From JANQJA01 sp965267485 (GTDB lineage Bacteria; Pseudomonadota; Gammaproteobacteria; Pseudomonadales; Azotimanducaceae), in NCBI GenBank assembly GCA_965267485.1, contig OZ254080.1:3782001-3846000 (forward strand): a stretch of 64,000 bases of DNA, written 5' to 3'. Shown here piece after piece: positions 1 to 8,783 of this stretch. A program made the position numbers and the translations under genes. The number at the start of each line of letters is the position of its first letter. The first letter of the stretch is position 1. The notes under the pieces were generated by a model, which saw only the letters and a list, made by a program, of their open reading frames with translations, ran no database searches and had not been told where the DNA came from.

Positions 1-58
1 GCTTTCGGCGTGCCCGGATTTCCTCCGGCGTGTAATCCATCTTTCTGGCTTCGGACAT
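1..58 (-). CDS. 5' end of an unidentified gene, cut by the window edge
   Basis: An ATG at 58 (minus strand) is preceded by a purine-rich GAGAGGGGGAGAGAG ribosome-binding region and opens a frame that runs off the window. Only 19 codons are visible, beginning MSEARKMDYTPEEIRARR. The start lies 17 bases after the stop of the metallophosphoesterase gene on the same strand, so the two are probably co-transcribed. Too little is present to assign a family. Confidence 0.5.
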   Translation of the reverse strand, partial: MSEARKMDYTPEEIRARRK

Positions 59-75
59 CTCTCTCCCCCTCTCGT

Positions 76-1746
76 CTAGTCGGGATAGCTTATCGCGTCC
101 CCTGCGTTTGTCGCAGTATCGCTGATTTCCAGTATCGCATGTCCGTGATGCCTGCGGCCGAACTCGTCGACCGCGCGCACAGTCACGGTGTGCGTACCGG
201 CCGCAAGATCGTCGACAAGGTCTGCCTCGAAGATGTGAGTCGAGGGAATCGCCTCGACGAACGACTTCTTTTGATCCGCGTACCGGTGGTACAGCTCCAC
301 CATAAACGGGTCCGGGCGGATCGTCCGCGTCATTGGCAGATACTCGCCGTCGCCGACCTTGTACTCGACAATCGACTTCGGCCCGCCGTCAAACAGGTTC
401 ACAATGATGGACGCAGCCGGCACGTGATCCCTCGTCATGCGCCCATCGAGCAGATCGCCGTGCTTGAAGTCACGAATGCCGTTCCTGTTGAGCGTATGGT
501 GCGCGACATCGAAGACAATGCGCATCTGATGGTCAGCCGGATGCCCCGCTCCCTTGAACCGAACCGACGCTTCCGTGCCATCGATTTCGAGGATGTGATA
601 GCCGTTCGGCGTGCCGTCGCGCTGATCGGTCGTCGGTATGCCGCGCGCATCGAACGGCCCGCTCCACCAACCGCCAGAGACGGTGGCCAGCACGTGGTGG
701 TGAAACTCGCCCGGCCCTGGAAAGCCGTCGTCCTTGTCGAAGTAGATGTGGTTGGTCGTGTGGGTATGCCCCGCCACAGAATACAGATTCGGGCGCCCCT
801 TCAGCAGACGGAACAGGCGGTCGCGGTTCTCCATCGCATAGGCGCCATCCTCGCTGCCGAGTGGGGCGTGTGTCGCAATGAAAACCAGACGGTCATTGTC
901 CACGAATGACAACTCGTTCTCGAGCCACTCGAGCTGACTGCGCGTCAGCAGGTTGTCGTAGCCACCATTGCCGCGGACGTCGCCGGGGTCTGATTCGCCG
1001 TTGCCCTTGTAGTAAATGTTGTCGAGGACGACGAAGAGGGCTTCCCCGTACTCGAACGCGTAGTAGGGAGGGCCGTAGAACCGCTTGAAGGTCTCGAGCG
1101 AATATTCATCCCCTGGCGCCTGAAAGTTCAGTTCGTGGTTGCCGGGGACGTTGTACCAGGGAATGCCGATCTGCGCGATCAGCGCATTGTATCGGGAAGC
1201 GAGCGACAGATCGTCATAGAAGATATCGCCCATGGTCATGCCGAACGCCGCATCGGTGCCGATCAGTTCAGCAATGACATCGTCCCGAATATAGTCGAGC
1301 TCGCGCTCGGTCTGGGGTTGCGTGTCAGACAGCAGGATCGCCTCGAACTGCTCTGCCTCTTCCCGCTTGACCAGCGGAAAGTCGATGGCATCGGGCAGCG
1401 GTCCAGTGGGTTCGAGGCCGGCATATCGCAGCGGCGCAGGTGAGCCGTTTGGCTGATGGATGTAATAGAACTGCGGCAGCATGTGGCGATTGACCGGGGT
1501 CGCATACCCGCGAGGCTTCGTCAGGAAAACGATAGCCTCATCGTCGATATCGATGCGGTAGCTGCCGTCAGCGGCAGTCTGGACGACGTCAATGCCGTTG
1601 CTCACGCGAACGCCTTCGACACCGGGCTCTCCGGCGTCGCGTTCGCCATTGCGATTCAAATCCTCGAAGACGACGCCCCGGGCGGTTTCGGCGTTCAGGG
1701 TCGGCGCAATGGAGAGCGCAAGCAGCAGCGGCAACAGTTTTTTCAT
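76..1746 (-). CDS. secreted calcineurin-like metallophosphoesterase with N- and C-terminal accessory domains
   Basis: The 556-residue product starts with a Sec signal peptide (MKKLLPLLLALSIAPTLNA) and is predicted to be periplasmic or extracellular. Residues about 20-100 form an SdrD-B-like beta domain (GVVFEDLNRNGERDAGEPGV). The metallophosphoesterase core follows, with DTQ, GDIFYDD, GNHE, ATHAPLG and AGHTHTTNH. These match the family's dinuclear-metal ligand blocks. About 170 C-terminal residues form a further beta-rich domain. This N-core-C layout is that of the calcineurin-like phosphoesterases with MetallophosN and MetallophosC domains. The substrate is unknown; a phosphomonoester or phosphodiester is likely. 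Confidence 0.88.
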   Translation of the reverse strand: MKKLLPLLLALSIAPTLNAETARGVVFEDLNRNGERDAGEPGVEGVRVSNGIDVVQTAADGSYRIDIDDEAIVFLTKPRGYATPVNRHMLPQFYYIHQPNGSPAPLRYAGLEPTGPLPDAIDFPLVKREEAEQFEAILLSDTQPQTERELDYIRDDVIAELIGTDAAFGMTMGDIFYDDLSLASRYNALIAQIGIPWYNVPGNHELNFQAPGDEYSLETFKRFYGPPYYAFEYGEALFVVLDNIYYKGNGESDPGDVRGNGGYDNLLTRSQLEWLENELSFVDNDRLVFIATHAPLGSEDGAYAMENRDRLFRLLKGRPNLYSVAGHTHTTNHIYFDKDDGFPGPGEFHHHVLATVSGGWWSGPFDARGIPTTDQRDGTPNGYHILEIDGTEASVRFKGAGHPADHQMRIVFDVAHHTLNRNGIRDFKHGDLLDGRMTRDHVPAASIIVNLFDGGPKSIVEYKVGDGEYLPMTRTIRPDPFMVELYHRYADQKKSFVEAIPSTHIFEADLVDDLAAGTHTVTVRAVDEFGRRHHGHAILEISDTATNAGDAISYPD

Positions 1747-1908
1747 GGGGGATTCCCGGGATTCCGAATGAAAGAGACACCTGATTTCAGCCCACGCCCG
1801 CCAAAGGCGTCAAGCACGTCCCGGTTAAGATTTGATGAGCAACTCAAGCAATTGCCAGCGGCTGCCGATACATCCGACGTCGAACCATCAAAAGAACAAG
1901 GCATTACC

Positions 1909-2892
1909 GTGACCCAGTCCGACTCCCGGCTTCTTGAGATCTGCCAGCTCGAAAACCAGAAACTGAAGGCCGCGCTCGCTACCGTTCAGCAGAACCTCGC
2001 CGAATCGGTCGCATCCAACAGCGAAGCCATCGGCAACTTCCACCGGCTCGAGGGAGACTTCACCTCCCTCGTCGAGAAGTCGCGATGGATCGCATCCGAA
2101 GTCGTCGAACTGAACAAACAGGTCACCGGCTCCAGCGAGACCACCGAGTCGATGCAAAGCTGCATTGATGACATTCAGGGTCTGCTCGGCAGCATCGTGG
2201 AGATCTCCGACAAGACCAACCTGCTTGCCCTCAATGCCTCAATCGAAGCCGCGCGTGCTGGCGAAGCCGGCCGCGGCTTCTCTGTTGTTGCCGATGAGGT
2301 CAAGGAACTCTCCAAGCGCACCAAGCAGGCTGCAGAGAACACCAACATCGCGATCTCGACAATCACCAGCGAGAGCCTGCGCGTGCGTGACAGCATGCGC
2401 GCGTCCACCGAGATGTGCGACGAGATCCAGTCCGTCGTGAACGAGTTCCAGCGAAAGCTCTCTTCCACCAGCCAGTCGAACCAGCGTTCCGTCGAGCAGG
2501 TCACGTACACCAGCGATCGCATCTTCATGAGCCTCGCCAAGCTCGACCACATTCTCTGGAAAGTGAATACCTATCTCTCCGCGATCGAGGGCGAACCGGC
2601 GTTCGACTTCGTTGATCACAAACACTGCCGCCTCGGCAAATGGTACGAAGAAGGCGACGGCCAACAGCACTTCTCGCGAACCCCGTCATACCCGGAACTG
2701 GAATCACCCCATGCCGGCGTTCATTCACGCACGCTGCGCGTTTTCGAGCTCATCGAGGATGACGATGCTTCCGGTGACGAGCTCTACCAGGTGCTGAAAG
2801 AGATGGAGCACAACAGCGAACGCGTATTCACGCTGCTCGACAGGATCCTCGACGAGAAGGGATACACTCGCTCATTCGACGACGTCGCCTGA
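1909..2892 (+). CDS. soluble methyl-accepting chemotaxis protein with C-terminal CZB zinc-binding domain
   Basis: The protein has no transmembrane segment. A coiled-coil signalling domain carries the conserved chemoreceptor hairpin tip (EISDKTNLLALNASIEAARA, then GEAGRGFSVVADEVKELS), which contacts CheA and CheW. The C-terminal third is a chemoreceptor zinc-binding domain, recognisable from DHKHCRLGKWYEEG plus histidines in KLDHILWK and SPHAGVH (the 3-His/1-Cys set). The layout is that of cytosolic TlpD-like receptors. I chose the GTG at 1909, with CAAGG 7-8 bases upstream, over the ATG at 1768: the 47 codons between them have much weaker third-position GC than the gene body. The longer form would add 47 residues. 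No other chemotaxis gene is nearby. Confidence 0.9.
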   Translation: MTQSDSRLLEICQLENQKLKAALATVQQNLAESVASNSEAIGNFHRLEGDFTSLVEKSRWIASEVVELNKQVTGSSETTESMQSCIDDIQGLLGSIVEISDKTNLLALNASIEAARAGEAGRGFSVVADEVKELSKRTKQAAENTNIAISTITSESLRVRDSMRASTEMCDEIQSVVNEFQRKLSSTSQSNQRSVEQVTYTSDRIFMSLAKLDHILWKVNTYLSAIEGEPAFDFVDHKHCRLGKWYEEGDGQQHFSRTPSYPELESPHAGVHSRTLRVFELIEDDDASGDELYQVLKEMEHNSERVFTLLDRILDEKGYTRSFDDVA

Positions 2893-2945
2893 GTGCGGCA
2901 TCATCGGCGCTCCTGAATCGCTGGAGAATCGCTGGAGTGACGAAG

Positions 2946-3935
2946 ATGACGACAACCGTGCCGATGGGCGTAACGTTCGGCTCGCTGGGTGTGCTCGGAC
3001 CCGCCGCCGTCCCCGACATTGCGCAACAGGCGCAGTCCATGGGCTACACCTCGTTCTGGACGGTCGAGGCCACCGGCACCGACGCGATGACGCTCCTCGG
3101 TGCAGCCTCACAGGCAGCGCCCGGCCTTGAGCTCGGCACCGGCATCATTCCTGTTCAGCTGCGTACGCCCCAGCTCACCGCCATGAGCGCCGTGACGCTG
3201 CAATCACTTTCCCCGGGCGCTGATGTCCTGCTGGGCGTTGGCGTCTCGGCGCCCGGCATTCTCAAACAGCACAGCATCGACATCACCGACAAACCCATTG
3301 GCTACATGCGGGAGTACGTCACACTCCTTCGCGAGATCCTGTCAGGTGAGTCGGTCACGTTCGAGGGAGACTACTTCAACGTGAAGCGATTCCGGCTGGG
3401 CCTGCGGCTGCCGGAGCGGCGGCCGAAGATCATCATGGCCGCGCTGAACCCGCAGATGCTGAAGCTGGCCGGCGAAATCGCCGACGGTGTCCTACTGAAC
3501 TACATCCCGGTCTCGGAGATCGGGCCGTCCATTGCCCAGGTTCGCAACGGAGGCGATGCGACAATCTATGCCTACGTTCATGCCTGTGTCGGCGAGCTGG
3601 CTCAGAGCGCTGGATCGGCAAGACGCGATCTCTTCAACTATGCGATGGCCGATGGCTACGCCAACATGTTCCGCCGCGCCGGCTTCGAGGACGAGGTCAA
3701 CGAGCTGCGCGAGCGCTTCGCCGCCAAAGATCGTGACGGCGCCGTCAATGCGATATCAGATCGCATGGTCCAGGCCATCGATTTCATCGGTAGCGAGCAG
3801 GAAGTCACAGACTTCATGCGGCAGAACATCGAGGCCGGGATCGAACATCCGGTGCTGATGCCCATGCCCTGGGGTGAGGACCGCCGCGCCGTTGCCGATT
3901 CGACGATGCAGGCCGCCGTCGCCGCGGCGCGCTAG
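2946..3935 (+). CDS. LLM-class flavin-dependent oxidoreductase (luciferase-like)
   Basis: The product is about 329 residues with the TIM-barrel pattern of the luciferase-like monooxygenase superfamily. It has an early GYTSFWTVEATGTDAMTLLGAAS strand-helix region, GTGIIPVQLRTP, the LLGVGVSAP loop, a REILSGESVTFEGDYFNV insertion and PKIIMAALNPQMLKLAGEIADGVLLN. Such enzymes use reduced FMN or F420 to oxidise small organic substrates in the cytoplasm; substrate and cofactor cannot be read from the sequence. I chose ATG 2946 because GGAG lies 8 bases upstream; a GTG at 2937 is possible. The 3' end overlaps the convergent CoA ligase by four bases. Confidence 0.85.
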   Translation: MTTTVPMGVTFGSLGVLGPAAVPDIAQQAQSMGYTSFWTVEATGTDAMTLLGAASQAAPGLELGTGIIPVQLRTPQLTAMSAVTLQSLSPGADVLLGVGVSAPGILKQHSIDITDKPIGYMREYVTLLREILSGESVTFEGDYFNVKRFRLGLRLPERRPKIIMAALNPQMLKLAGEIADGVLLNYIPVSEIGPSIAQVRNGGDATIYAYVHACVGELAQSAGSARRDLFNYAMADGYANMFRRAGFEDEVNELRERFAAKDRDGAVNAISDRMVQAIDFIGSEQEVTDFMRQNIEAGIEHPVLMPMPWGEDRRAVADSTMQAAVAAAR

Positions 3936-5611
3936 TTTCCCCAATGCCGAATCGCGGACTGCTGCAGTTCGCGTTTCAGAATCTTGCCTGACGCGGTACG
4001 AGGCAACGGTTCGTGCTGGATCAACAGGTAGCGCGGGATCTGGAACTTCGCGAGCTGGCTGGTCAGATAGCCCCGCACCTCGTCTTCGTCGAGCGGGCCG
4101 CTGGCGTAGACCGTCGCGCCAACTTCTTCGCCAAGGCGCTCATCGGGTACGGCATACACCGACGCCTCGAGAATGTCCGGATGGGTCAGAAGTGCCGCCT
4201 CCACCTCGCCGCATCCGATATTTTCACCGCCCCGGATCACCAGGTCCTTGATGCGATCGACGATGAACAGATAGCCCTCATCATCGAGATAGGCCACGTC
4301 GCCCGTGCGCATCCACCCCCCTTCAACAAACGTTTCGGCGTTCGCATCAGGTCGATTCCAGTAGCCCTGAAAGACGCTGGTACCACGCACCTGCAACTCA
4401 CCGCGCTCGTTGGCGCCAAGCACTGAGCCGTCTTCAGCGACGATGCGCAATTCCAGCACCGCGGCGCAGCGGCCCGAACTCGCCGGACGGTCGAGATACT
4501 CCTGACCACCGATGCCCGTACCGATGGCATTCGTCTCGGTCATCCCCCAGCCCGTATTCGGCATCGCTTTCTGGAACGATTCGCCAATGCGCTTGACCTG
4601 CTCCGGCGCCCGCGGCGCACCGCCTCCGCCGACCGTCATCAGCGTACTGAGATCACGGTTCGTTCTTCCCGCCTCGTTCACCAGGTCTGCCGTCATGGCG
4701 GCCGGTGCAACGACCGATGAGATTTTTTCGCGCTCGATGAGTTCGGCTGCCAGCGTCGCGTCCCACTTGTACATGCAGACAACCTTGCGCTGCGAACGAT
4801 ACGACGACAGATAGACCGCGTGGGAACCCGTGGCATGGAACAGCGGCACCGCGAGCAGCGTGGCAGGCTGGTTGGCCGGTGGCTCCGGCGTCACGCCGAG
4901 CACCTTCATGCGCGCAGCACCATCGAGTTCCCATGACAGCAGCGCCGAGATGATGTTGCGATGACAGGAAGCAACGCCCTTTGGATGTCCGGTTGACCCC
5001 GAGGTATACAGCAGCGTTGCGATATCTTCCGGGCCAGGCTTCATGTCAGGCATCGCCTCAATCGACCTCCCCGCAATCAGGTCATCCAGCCGCGGGTACT
5101 TTGAAGTACCGGTCGCACGCACCGCGATCACCTCGACGTTCACATCTGATTCGACCTCGGCCAGCCGATCAAGCCGCTCCTGATCCGCAAACAGCACCTT
5201 CGCGCCACTGTCGTTCAGACCGTAGGCCATCTCGGCGGGCGTCCACAACGAGTTCATCGCGACCGCAATCGCGCCAATTGATGTCACCGCACCGAAGGCC
5301 AGTATCCATTCCGGAAAGTTGCGCATCGATATCGCCACGCGGTCGCCCGGCTTCACGCCGTACTCGTCAACCAGCAGGCGGGCAATGCGACACTTCTGCT
5401 CCCACGCTTCACGGAACGAGAGGTGTTCGTCATCGTAGACGATGAAAGGTGCGTCGCTGACGTTCTCCTCGAAGAGTTCGCGCAGCGTCGCGGGCGCGTG
5501 ACGAAAGATACGGCACGGCCGACCGAACACCGTGCCGTCGATCAGTTCGAAAGGTTCGCCCGGGGCGGTCAGTTCCCGGATCGCATCATTGCGCGTGACG
5601 GTAACACTCAT
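3932..5611 (-). CDS. AMP-dependent acyl-CoA synthetase / ligase (ANL superfamily)
   Basis: This 559-residue adenylate-forming enzyme carries the P-loop-like motif TLLYTSGSTGHPKGV, the NTGWGMTETNAIG motif, the RTGDVAYLDDEGYLFIVDRIKD hinge and the C-terminal PRTASGKILKREL lysine motif, so both sub-domains are complete. It should activate a carboxylic acid as acyl-AMP and transfer it to CoA; chain length and acid type are not predictable. The start ATG has AGGA upstream and lies 17 bases after the stop of the DUF418 gene on the same strand, suggesting a two-gene operon. Confidence 0.92.
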   Translation of the reverse strand: MSVTVTRNDAIRELTAPGEPFELIDGTVFGRPCRIFRHAPATLRELFEENVSDAPFIVYDDEHLSFREAWEQKCRIARLLVDEYGVKPGDRVAISMRNFPEWILAFGAVTSIGAIAVAMNSLWTPAEMAYGLNDSGAKVLFADQERLDRLAEVESDVNVEVIAVRATGTSKYPRLDDLIAGRSIEAMPDMKPGPEDIATLLYTSGSTGHPKGVASCHRNIISALLSWELDGAARMKVLGVTPEPPANQPATLLAVPLFHATGSHAVYLSSYRSQRKVVCMYKWDATLAAELIEREKISSVVAPAAMTADLVNEAGRTNRDLSTLMTVGGGGAPRAPEQVKRIGESFQKAMPNTGWGMTETNAIGTGIGGQEYLDRPASSGRCAAVLELRIVAEDGSVLGANERGELQVRGTSVFQGYWNRPDANAETFVEGGWMRTGDVAYLDDEGYLFIVDRIKDLVIRGGENIGCGEVEAALLTHPDILEASVYAVPDERLGEEVGATVYASGPLDEDEVRGYLTSQLAKFQIPRYLLIQHEPLPRTASGKILKRELQQSAIRHWGN

Positions 5612-5628
5612 TCAATCGCTTCCTCAAA

Positions 5629-6909
5629 TCAGGTTCTGACCATCGGCGGCCGCGACCCATAGGTCAGCGCCCGCCACAACCACTCAACGGGGCCGAAGCG
5701 ATACCGCGCCAGCCACCAGCCACTGAACAGGATCTGGAAAATCCAGATGCCGACAACAAACAGATACATCGTCGAGCGGCTGAACACCGCAACCAGCCCC
5801 AGGCCCGCACCGGTGAACAGCAGCAAGCAAATGAGCGACTGCATCAGGTAGTTGGTCAGCGCCATGCGTCCGACATTCGCGAGCGCCTGTTGCATGGCGG
5901 CAAGGCGTCCGGCGCGAACAATCAGTATGAGCAGACCGATGTATCCGAGCGCCATACCCAGCCGCCCGATGTGGTAGGTCGGCTGAAACTGCGCAAAGAT
6001 CGCAAACAGGTCCATGTTCGTCGACACACCTTGCCAAACCTCGTAGCCATTGACGGACAGCCCGACAGCGAACCCCCCCAGCATCATCGTCACATAGAAG
6101 CGGGTCGAACGTTCGCCCTGCAGCACGCCGGAACGGTAAAGTGCCATGCCGAGGAGCATCATGACGAGCGCATCCCAGAACAGGAACATCGGCAGCACCG
6201 TGAACATCATTTTGTTCGTCTGCGGCAGATTCCATTCGAATGCAGAGGCGTAGCTGCCGCGACGCGCCGCCAGCTCGTCGGCTTCCGCCTCCGGCGTCAT
6301 CAGAAAGTCTGCGCTGAAGCCTTCCCAGCCCTCGGCGAGGGAACGGAGTTCATCACTGGCTGACGACGGGTCTTCCATCGCCGCCAACTCGACAGCCGCC
6401 TCTTTCGACGCTGCAAGCCCGAAACGAATGACGCCGTAGAAACCGGAGATCAGCGTGAGGAGCACCGCGAAGATGATCAGCATGGTCTTCGTCGTGCGAT
6501 TGCGCAGCAGGTACAGCAACGCGCCCGCGAGGGCATAGCAGACCAGAATGTCGCCGGACCAGAGCAACAGGTACGCGTCGATCAGCCCGAACATCAGCAA
6601 CCAGAACGTTCGCCGGTAGTACGTCCAGCCACCCTTGGCGCGATCACCGGTCGTGAACAGCAGTACGCCGGCACCGAAAAGAATGGAGAACAGTGCCCGC
6701 ATGGCCCCTTCGGCCGACAGTTCGACACCAGCCCAGACAATCCAGTCGAGCGAGGAACCGCCAAGCAGATCGTAGCCGGCATTGGAGTAGGATGCAGAGA
6801 CGAGCCCGAAACCGAGTATGTTGAGCAGCAGGATGCCCAGCAGCGCAAATCCGCGCAGCACGTCGAGCGACTGGATGCGGTCGCCTTCAGCGGTAGGGGT
6901 GAGAGCCAT
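5629..6909 (-). CDS. DUF418-family multi-pass inner-membrane protein
   Basis: The family signature RIQSLDVLRGFALLGILLLNI lies right after the start and the C-terminal DUF418 domain (GPVEWLWRALTYG) is present. Around ten hydrophobic segments lie between them. Members resemble acyltransferase-3/heparan-acetyltransferase-like membrane proteins, but their substrates are mostly undefined. ATG 6909 places the signature close to the N-terminus; a GTG/ATG pair at 6930/6927 would add 6-7 residues. The gene is divergent from the ABC exporter (about 80 bases between starts) and probably co-transcribed with the downstream CoA ligase. Confidence 0.85.
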   Translation of the reverse strand: MALTPTAEGDRIQSLDVLRGFALLGILLLNILGFGLVSASYSNAGYDLLGGSSLDWIVWAGVELSAEGAMRALFSILFGAGVLLFTTGDRAKGGWTYYRRTFWLLMFGLIDAYLLLWSGDILVCYALAGALLYLLRNRTTKTMLIIFAVLLTLISGFYGVIRFGLAASKEAAVELAAMEDPSSASDELRSLAEGWEGFSADFLMTPEAEADELAARRGSYASAFEWNLPQTNKMMFTVLPMFLFWDALVMMLLGMALYRSGVLQGERSTRFYVTMMLGGFAVGLSVNGYEVWQGVSTNMDLFAIFAQFQPTYHIGRLGMALGYIGLLILIVRAGRLAAMQQALANVGRMALTNYLMQSLICLLLFTGAGLGLVAVFSRSTMYLFVVGIWIFQILFSGWWLARYRFGPVEWLWRALTYGSRPPMVRT

Positions 6910-6991
6910 GCCGCAGTCTACCCACATCACGGATCGCCTGACGAGTGCTTTTGCATTAGGCTGGATTCATCCTGACAGGGACTGCGCCGCC

Positions 6992-7972
6992 ATGGCTCCT
7001 GCTATTGAGGTTCGGAATCTCGAAAAAACCTACTACGTGCCCGTACGAGAGGCCGGCATCAAGGCGGCACTCAAGAGTCTCGTCAGGCGCGAAACGCGAG
7101 GCGTGCCTGCGGTAACGCCGATCTCGTTCTCGATCGAACCCGGAGAGATCGTCGGGTTCCTTGGCCCGAACGGCGCCGGCAAGACCACGACCATCAAGAT
7201 GATGTCGGGGCTCCTTCACCCGACGTCCGGTGATCTGTCGGTACTCGGCTATCAGCCCGCGAATCGCGACAAGGCATTCCTGCGCCAGATCACGCTCGTG
7301 ATGGGCCAGCGCAACCAACTGCTCTGGGACATTCCGGCCATCGACTCGTTCGAGAGAAACCGCGTCATCTACGACCTCGACCGTGGCTTCTTTGAGGAAA
7401 CACTGGCGCAGCTCACCGAATTGCTCGATCTCGGCGATCTCCTCACCAAACCCGTCAGAAACCTGTCGCTGGGTGAACGCATGAAATGCGAGGTTGCGGT
7501 GTCACTGCTGCACCAACCCCGCGTGCTGTTCCTCGATGAGCCCACCATCGGGCTCGACGTGACCATGCAGCGCAAACTGCGGGCCTTCATCCGCGAGTAC
7601 AACGAGCGCACTGGCGCGACAGTCCTGCTGACCTCCCACTACATGGCGGACGTGCAGGCGCTCTGCAAGCGTGTCATCGTAATTCACCATGGGCGCATCC
7701 TGTTCGATGGCGATCTCTCGTCGCTCATCGAACGATTCACCGCCTACAAGACTGTCACCGTCAAGCTCGCGGAGCTGAGGCCCAGCTACGAAGGCTTCGG
7801 TGAGGAGATCGCGAGGACCGACGACAGCGTTTCGTTCAGACTGCAGAAGACCGATGCACCGCGAATTACGTCGCGCCTTTTGACCGAGTTGCCCGTGACA
7901 GACCTCACGGTCGAGGACCCGCCCATTGAAGAAGTGATCGACAATGTCTTTTCGACCGAGGCGACTGAATGA
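6992..7972 (+). CDS. ABC transporter ATP-binding protein (exporter cassette 1)
   Basis: A complete ABC ATPase of about 326 residues. It has Walker A GPNGAGKTTT (about 58-67), signature LSLGERMKCE, Walker B VLFLDEPTIGLD and switch histidine LTSHYM. It belongs to the class with an extended N-terminal segment before the first core strand (REAGIKAALKSLVRR) and a C-terminal extension ending in VEDPPIEEVIDNVF. This class partners with ABC2_membrane_6-type permeases. The reading frame extends further upstream, but ATG 6992, with CAGGGA ahead of it, begins the conserved protein. The stop overlaps the next start (ATGA). Confidence 0.93.
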   Translation: MAPAIEVRNLEKTYYVPVREAGIKAALKSLVRRETRGVPAVTPISFSIEPGEIVGFLGPNGAGKTTTIKMMSGLLHPTSGDLSVLGYQPANRDKAFLRQITLVMGQRNQLLWDIPAIDSFERNRVIYDLDRGFFEETLAQLTELLDLGDLLTKPVRNLSLGERMKCEVAVSLLHQPRVLFLDEPTIGLDVTMQRKLRAFIREYNERTGATVLLTSHYMADVQALCKRVIVIHHGRILFDGDLSSLIERFTAYKTVTVKLAELRPSYEGFGEEIARTDDSVSFRLQKTDAPRITSRLLTELPVTDLTVEDPPIEEVIDNVFSTEATE

Positions 7973-8781
7973 AGCGGCTGGCGTACTACGCCGCGCTCTA
8001 CGCCGGCTTCTTTCGCGCCGCGCTGCTGTCGAATATCCAGTACCGCGCCTCAGGCGCCATCTGGATGATCGGATCGATTCTCGAGCCCACGATCTACCTC
8101 GTTGTCTGGTCCACGGTTGCAGAATCACGTGGCGGTGACGTCGGCGGCTACACGGCGTCCGAGTTCGCCGCCTACTACATCGTGCTGATGATGGTGAATC
8201 ACCTGACCTTCAGCTGGATCATGCAGGTGTTCCAGTTCCGCATTCAGTTCGGCAGCCTGTCATATGAACTGCTGCGGCCGGTTCATCCGATTCACGCTGA
8301 CATCATGGATAACATCGCGTTCAAGCTCGTCCAGATGACGCTGATGATCCCCGCCATGATCGTGTTGATCCTGCTCTTCGAACCCGCCTTCGATTTCAGC
8401 ATGGCCGATCTTGTGATCGCGCTGCCCGTTCTCGCCCTTGCGTTCCTGACGCGCTTTCTCCTCGAATGGTCGCTTGCGCTTGCGGCATTCTGGACAACGC
8501 GAACGATCGCCATCAACAACATGTACTTCGCCGTCATGATGTTCGTCTCGGGCCGCATCGCACCAATCGCCCTGCTGCCGGCCTGGCTGAGGGGCACTGC
8601 CGAGGTGCTGCCGTTCTACTACGTCGTCGCCTTCCCCGCGGAGCTCATCAATGGATCGCTCTCTCGCGACGAGATCGTCAGCGGCGTCACGATGCTGATG
8701 GTCTGGCTCGTGCTCGCGTGGCTGCTGATGAACATACTGTGGCGGCGCGCCGTCCGAAACTTCTCGGCCGTAGGCGCCTGA
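7969..8781 (+). CDS. ABC-2 family permease, first of a pair (exporter cassette 1)
   Basis: A 270-residue membrane protein with about six hydrophobic segments. Features shared with the ABC2_membrane_6 (former DUF990) permeases are the early NIQYRAS segment, the cytoplasmic SYELLRPVHPIHADIMDNIAFK region and the late RIAPIALLPAWLRGTAEVLPFYYVVAFPAEL segment. It should form a heterodimeric pore with the next gene product, energised by the upstream ATPase. The substrate is unknown. Four-base overlap with the ATPase and two-base gap to the next gene indicate one transcript. Confidence 0.9.
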   Translation: MKRLAYYAALYAGFFRAALLSNIQYRASGAIWMIGSILEPTIYLVVWSTVAESRGGDVGGYTASEFAAYYIVLMMVNHLTFSWIMQVFQFRIQFGSLSYELLRPVHPIHADIMDNIAFKLVQMTLMIPAMIVLILLFEPAFDFSMADLVIALPVLALAFLTRFLLEWSLALAAFWTTRTIAINNMYFAVMMFVSGRIAPIALLPAWLRGTAEVLPFYYVVAFPAELINGSLSRDEIVSGVTMLMVWLVLAWLLMNILWRRAVRNFSAVGA

Positions 8782-8783
8782 CC

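Noticed and set aside
10..909. 299-codon plus-strand open frame over the metallophosphoesterase
   Set aside because: The minus-strand gene has a signal peptide and all metal-binding motifs; the plus-strand translation has none.
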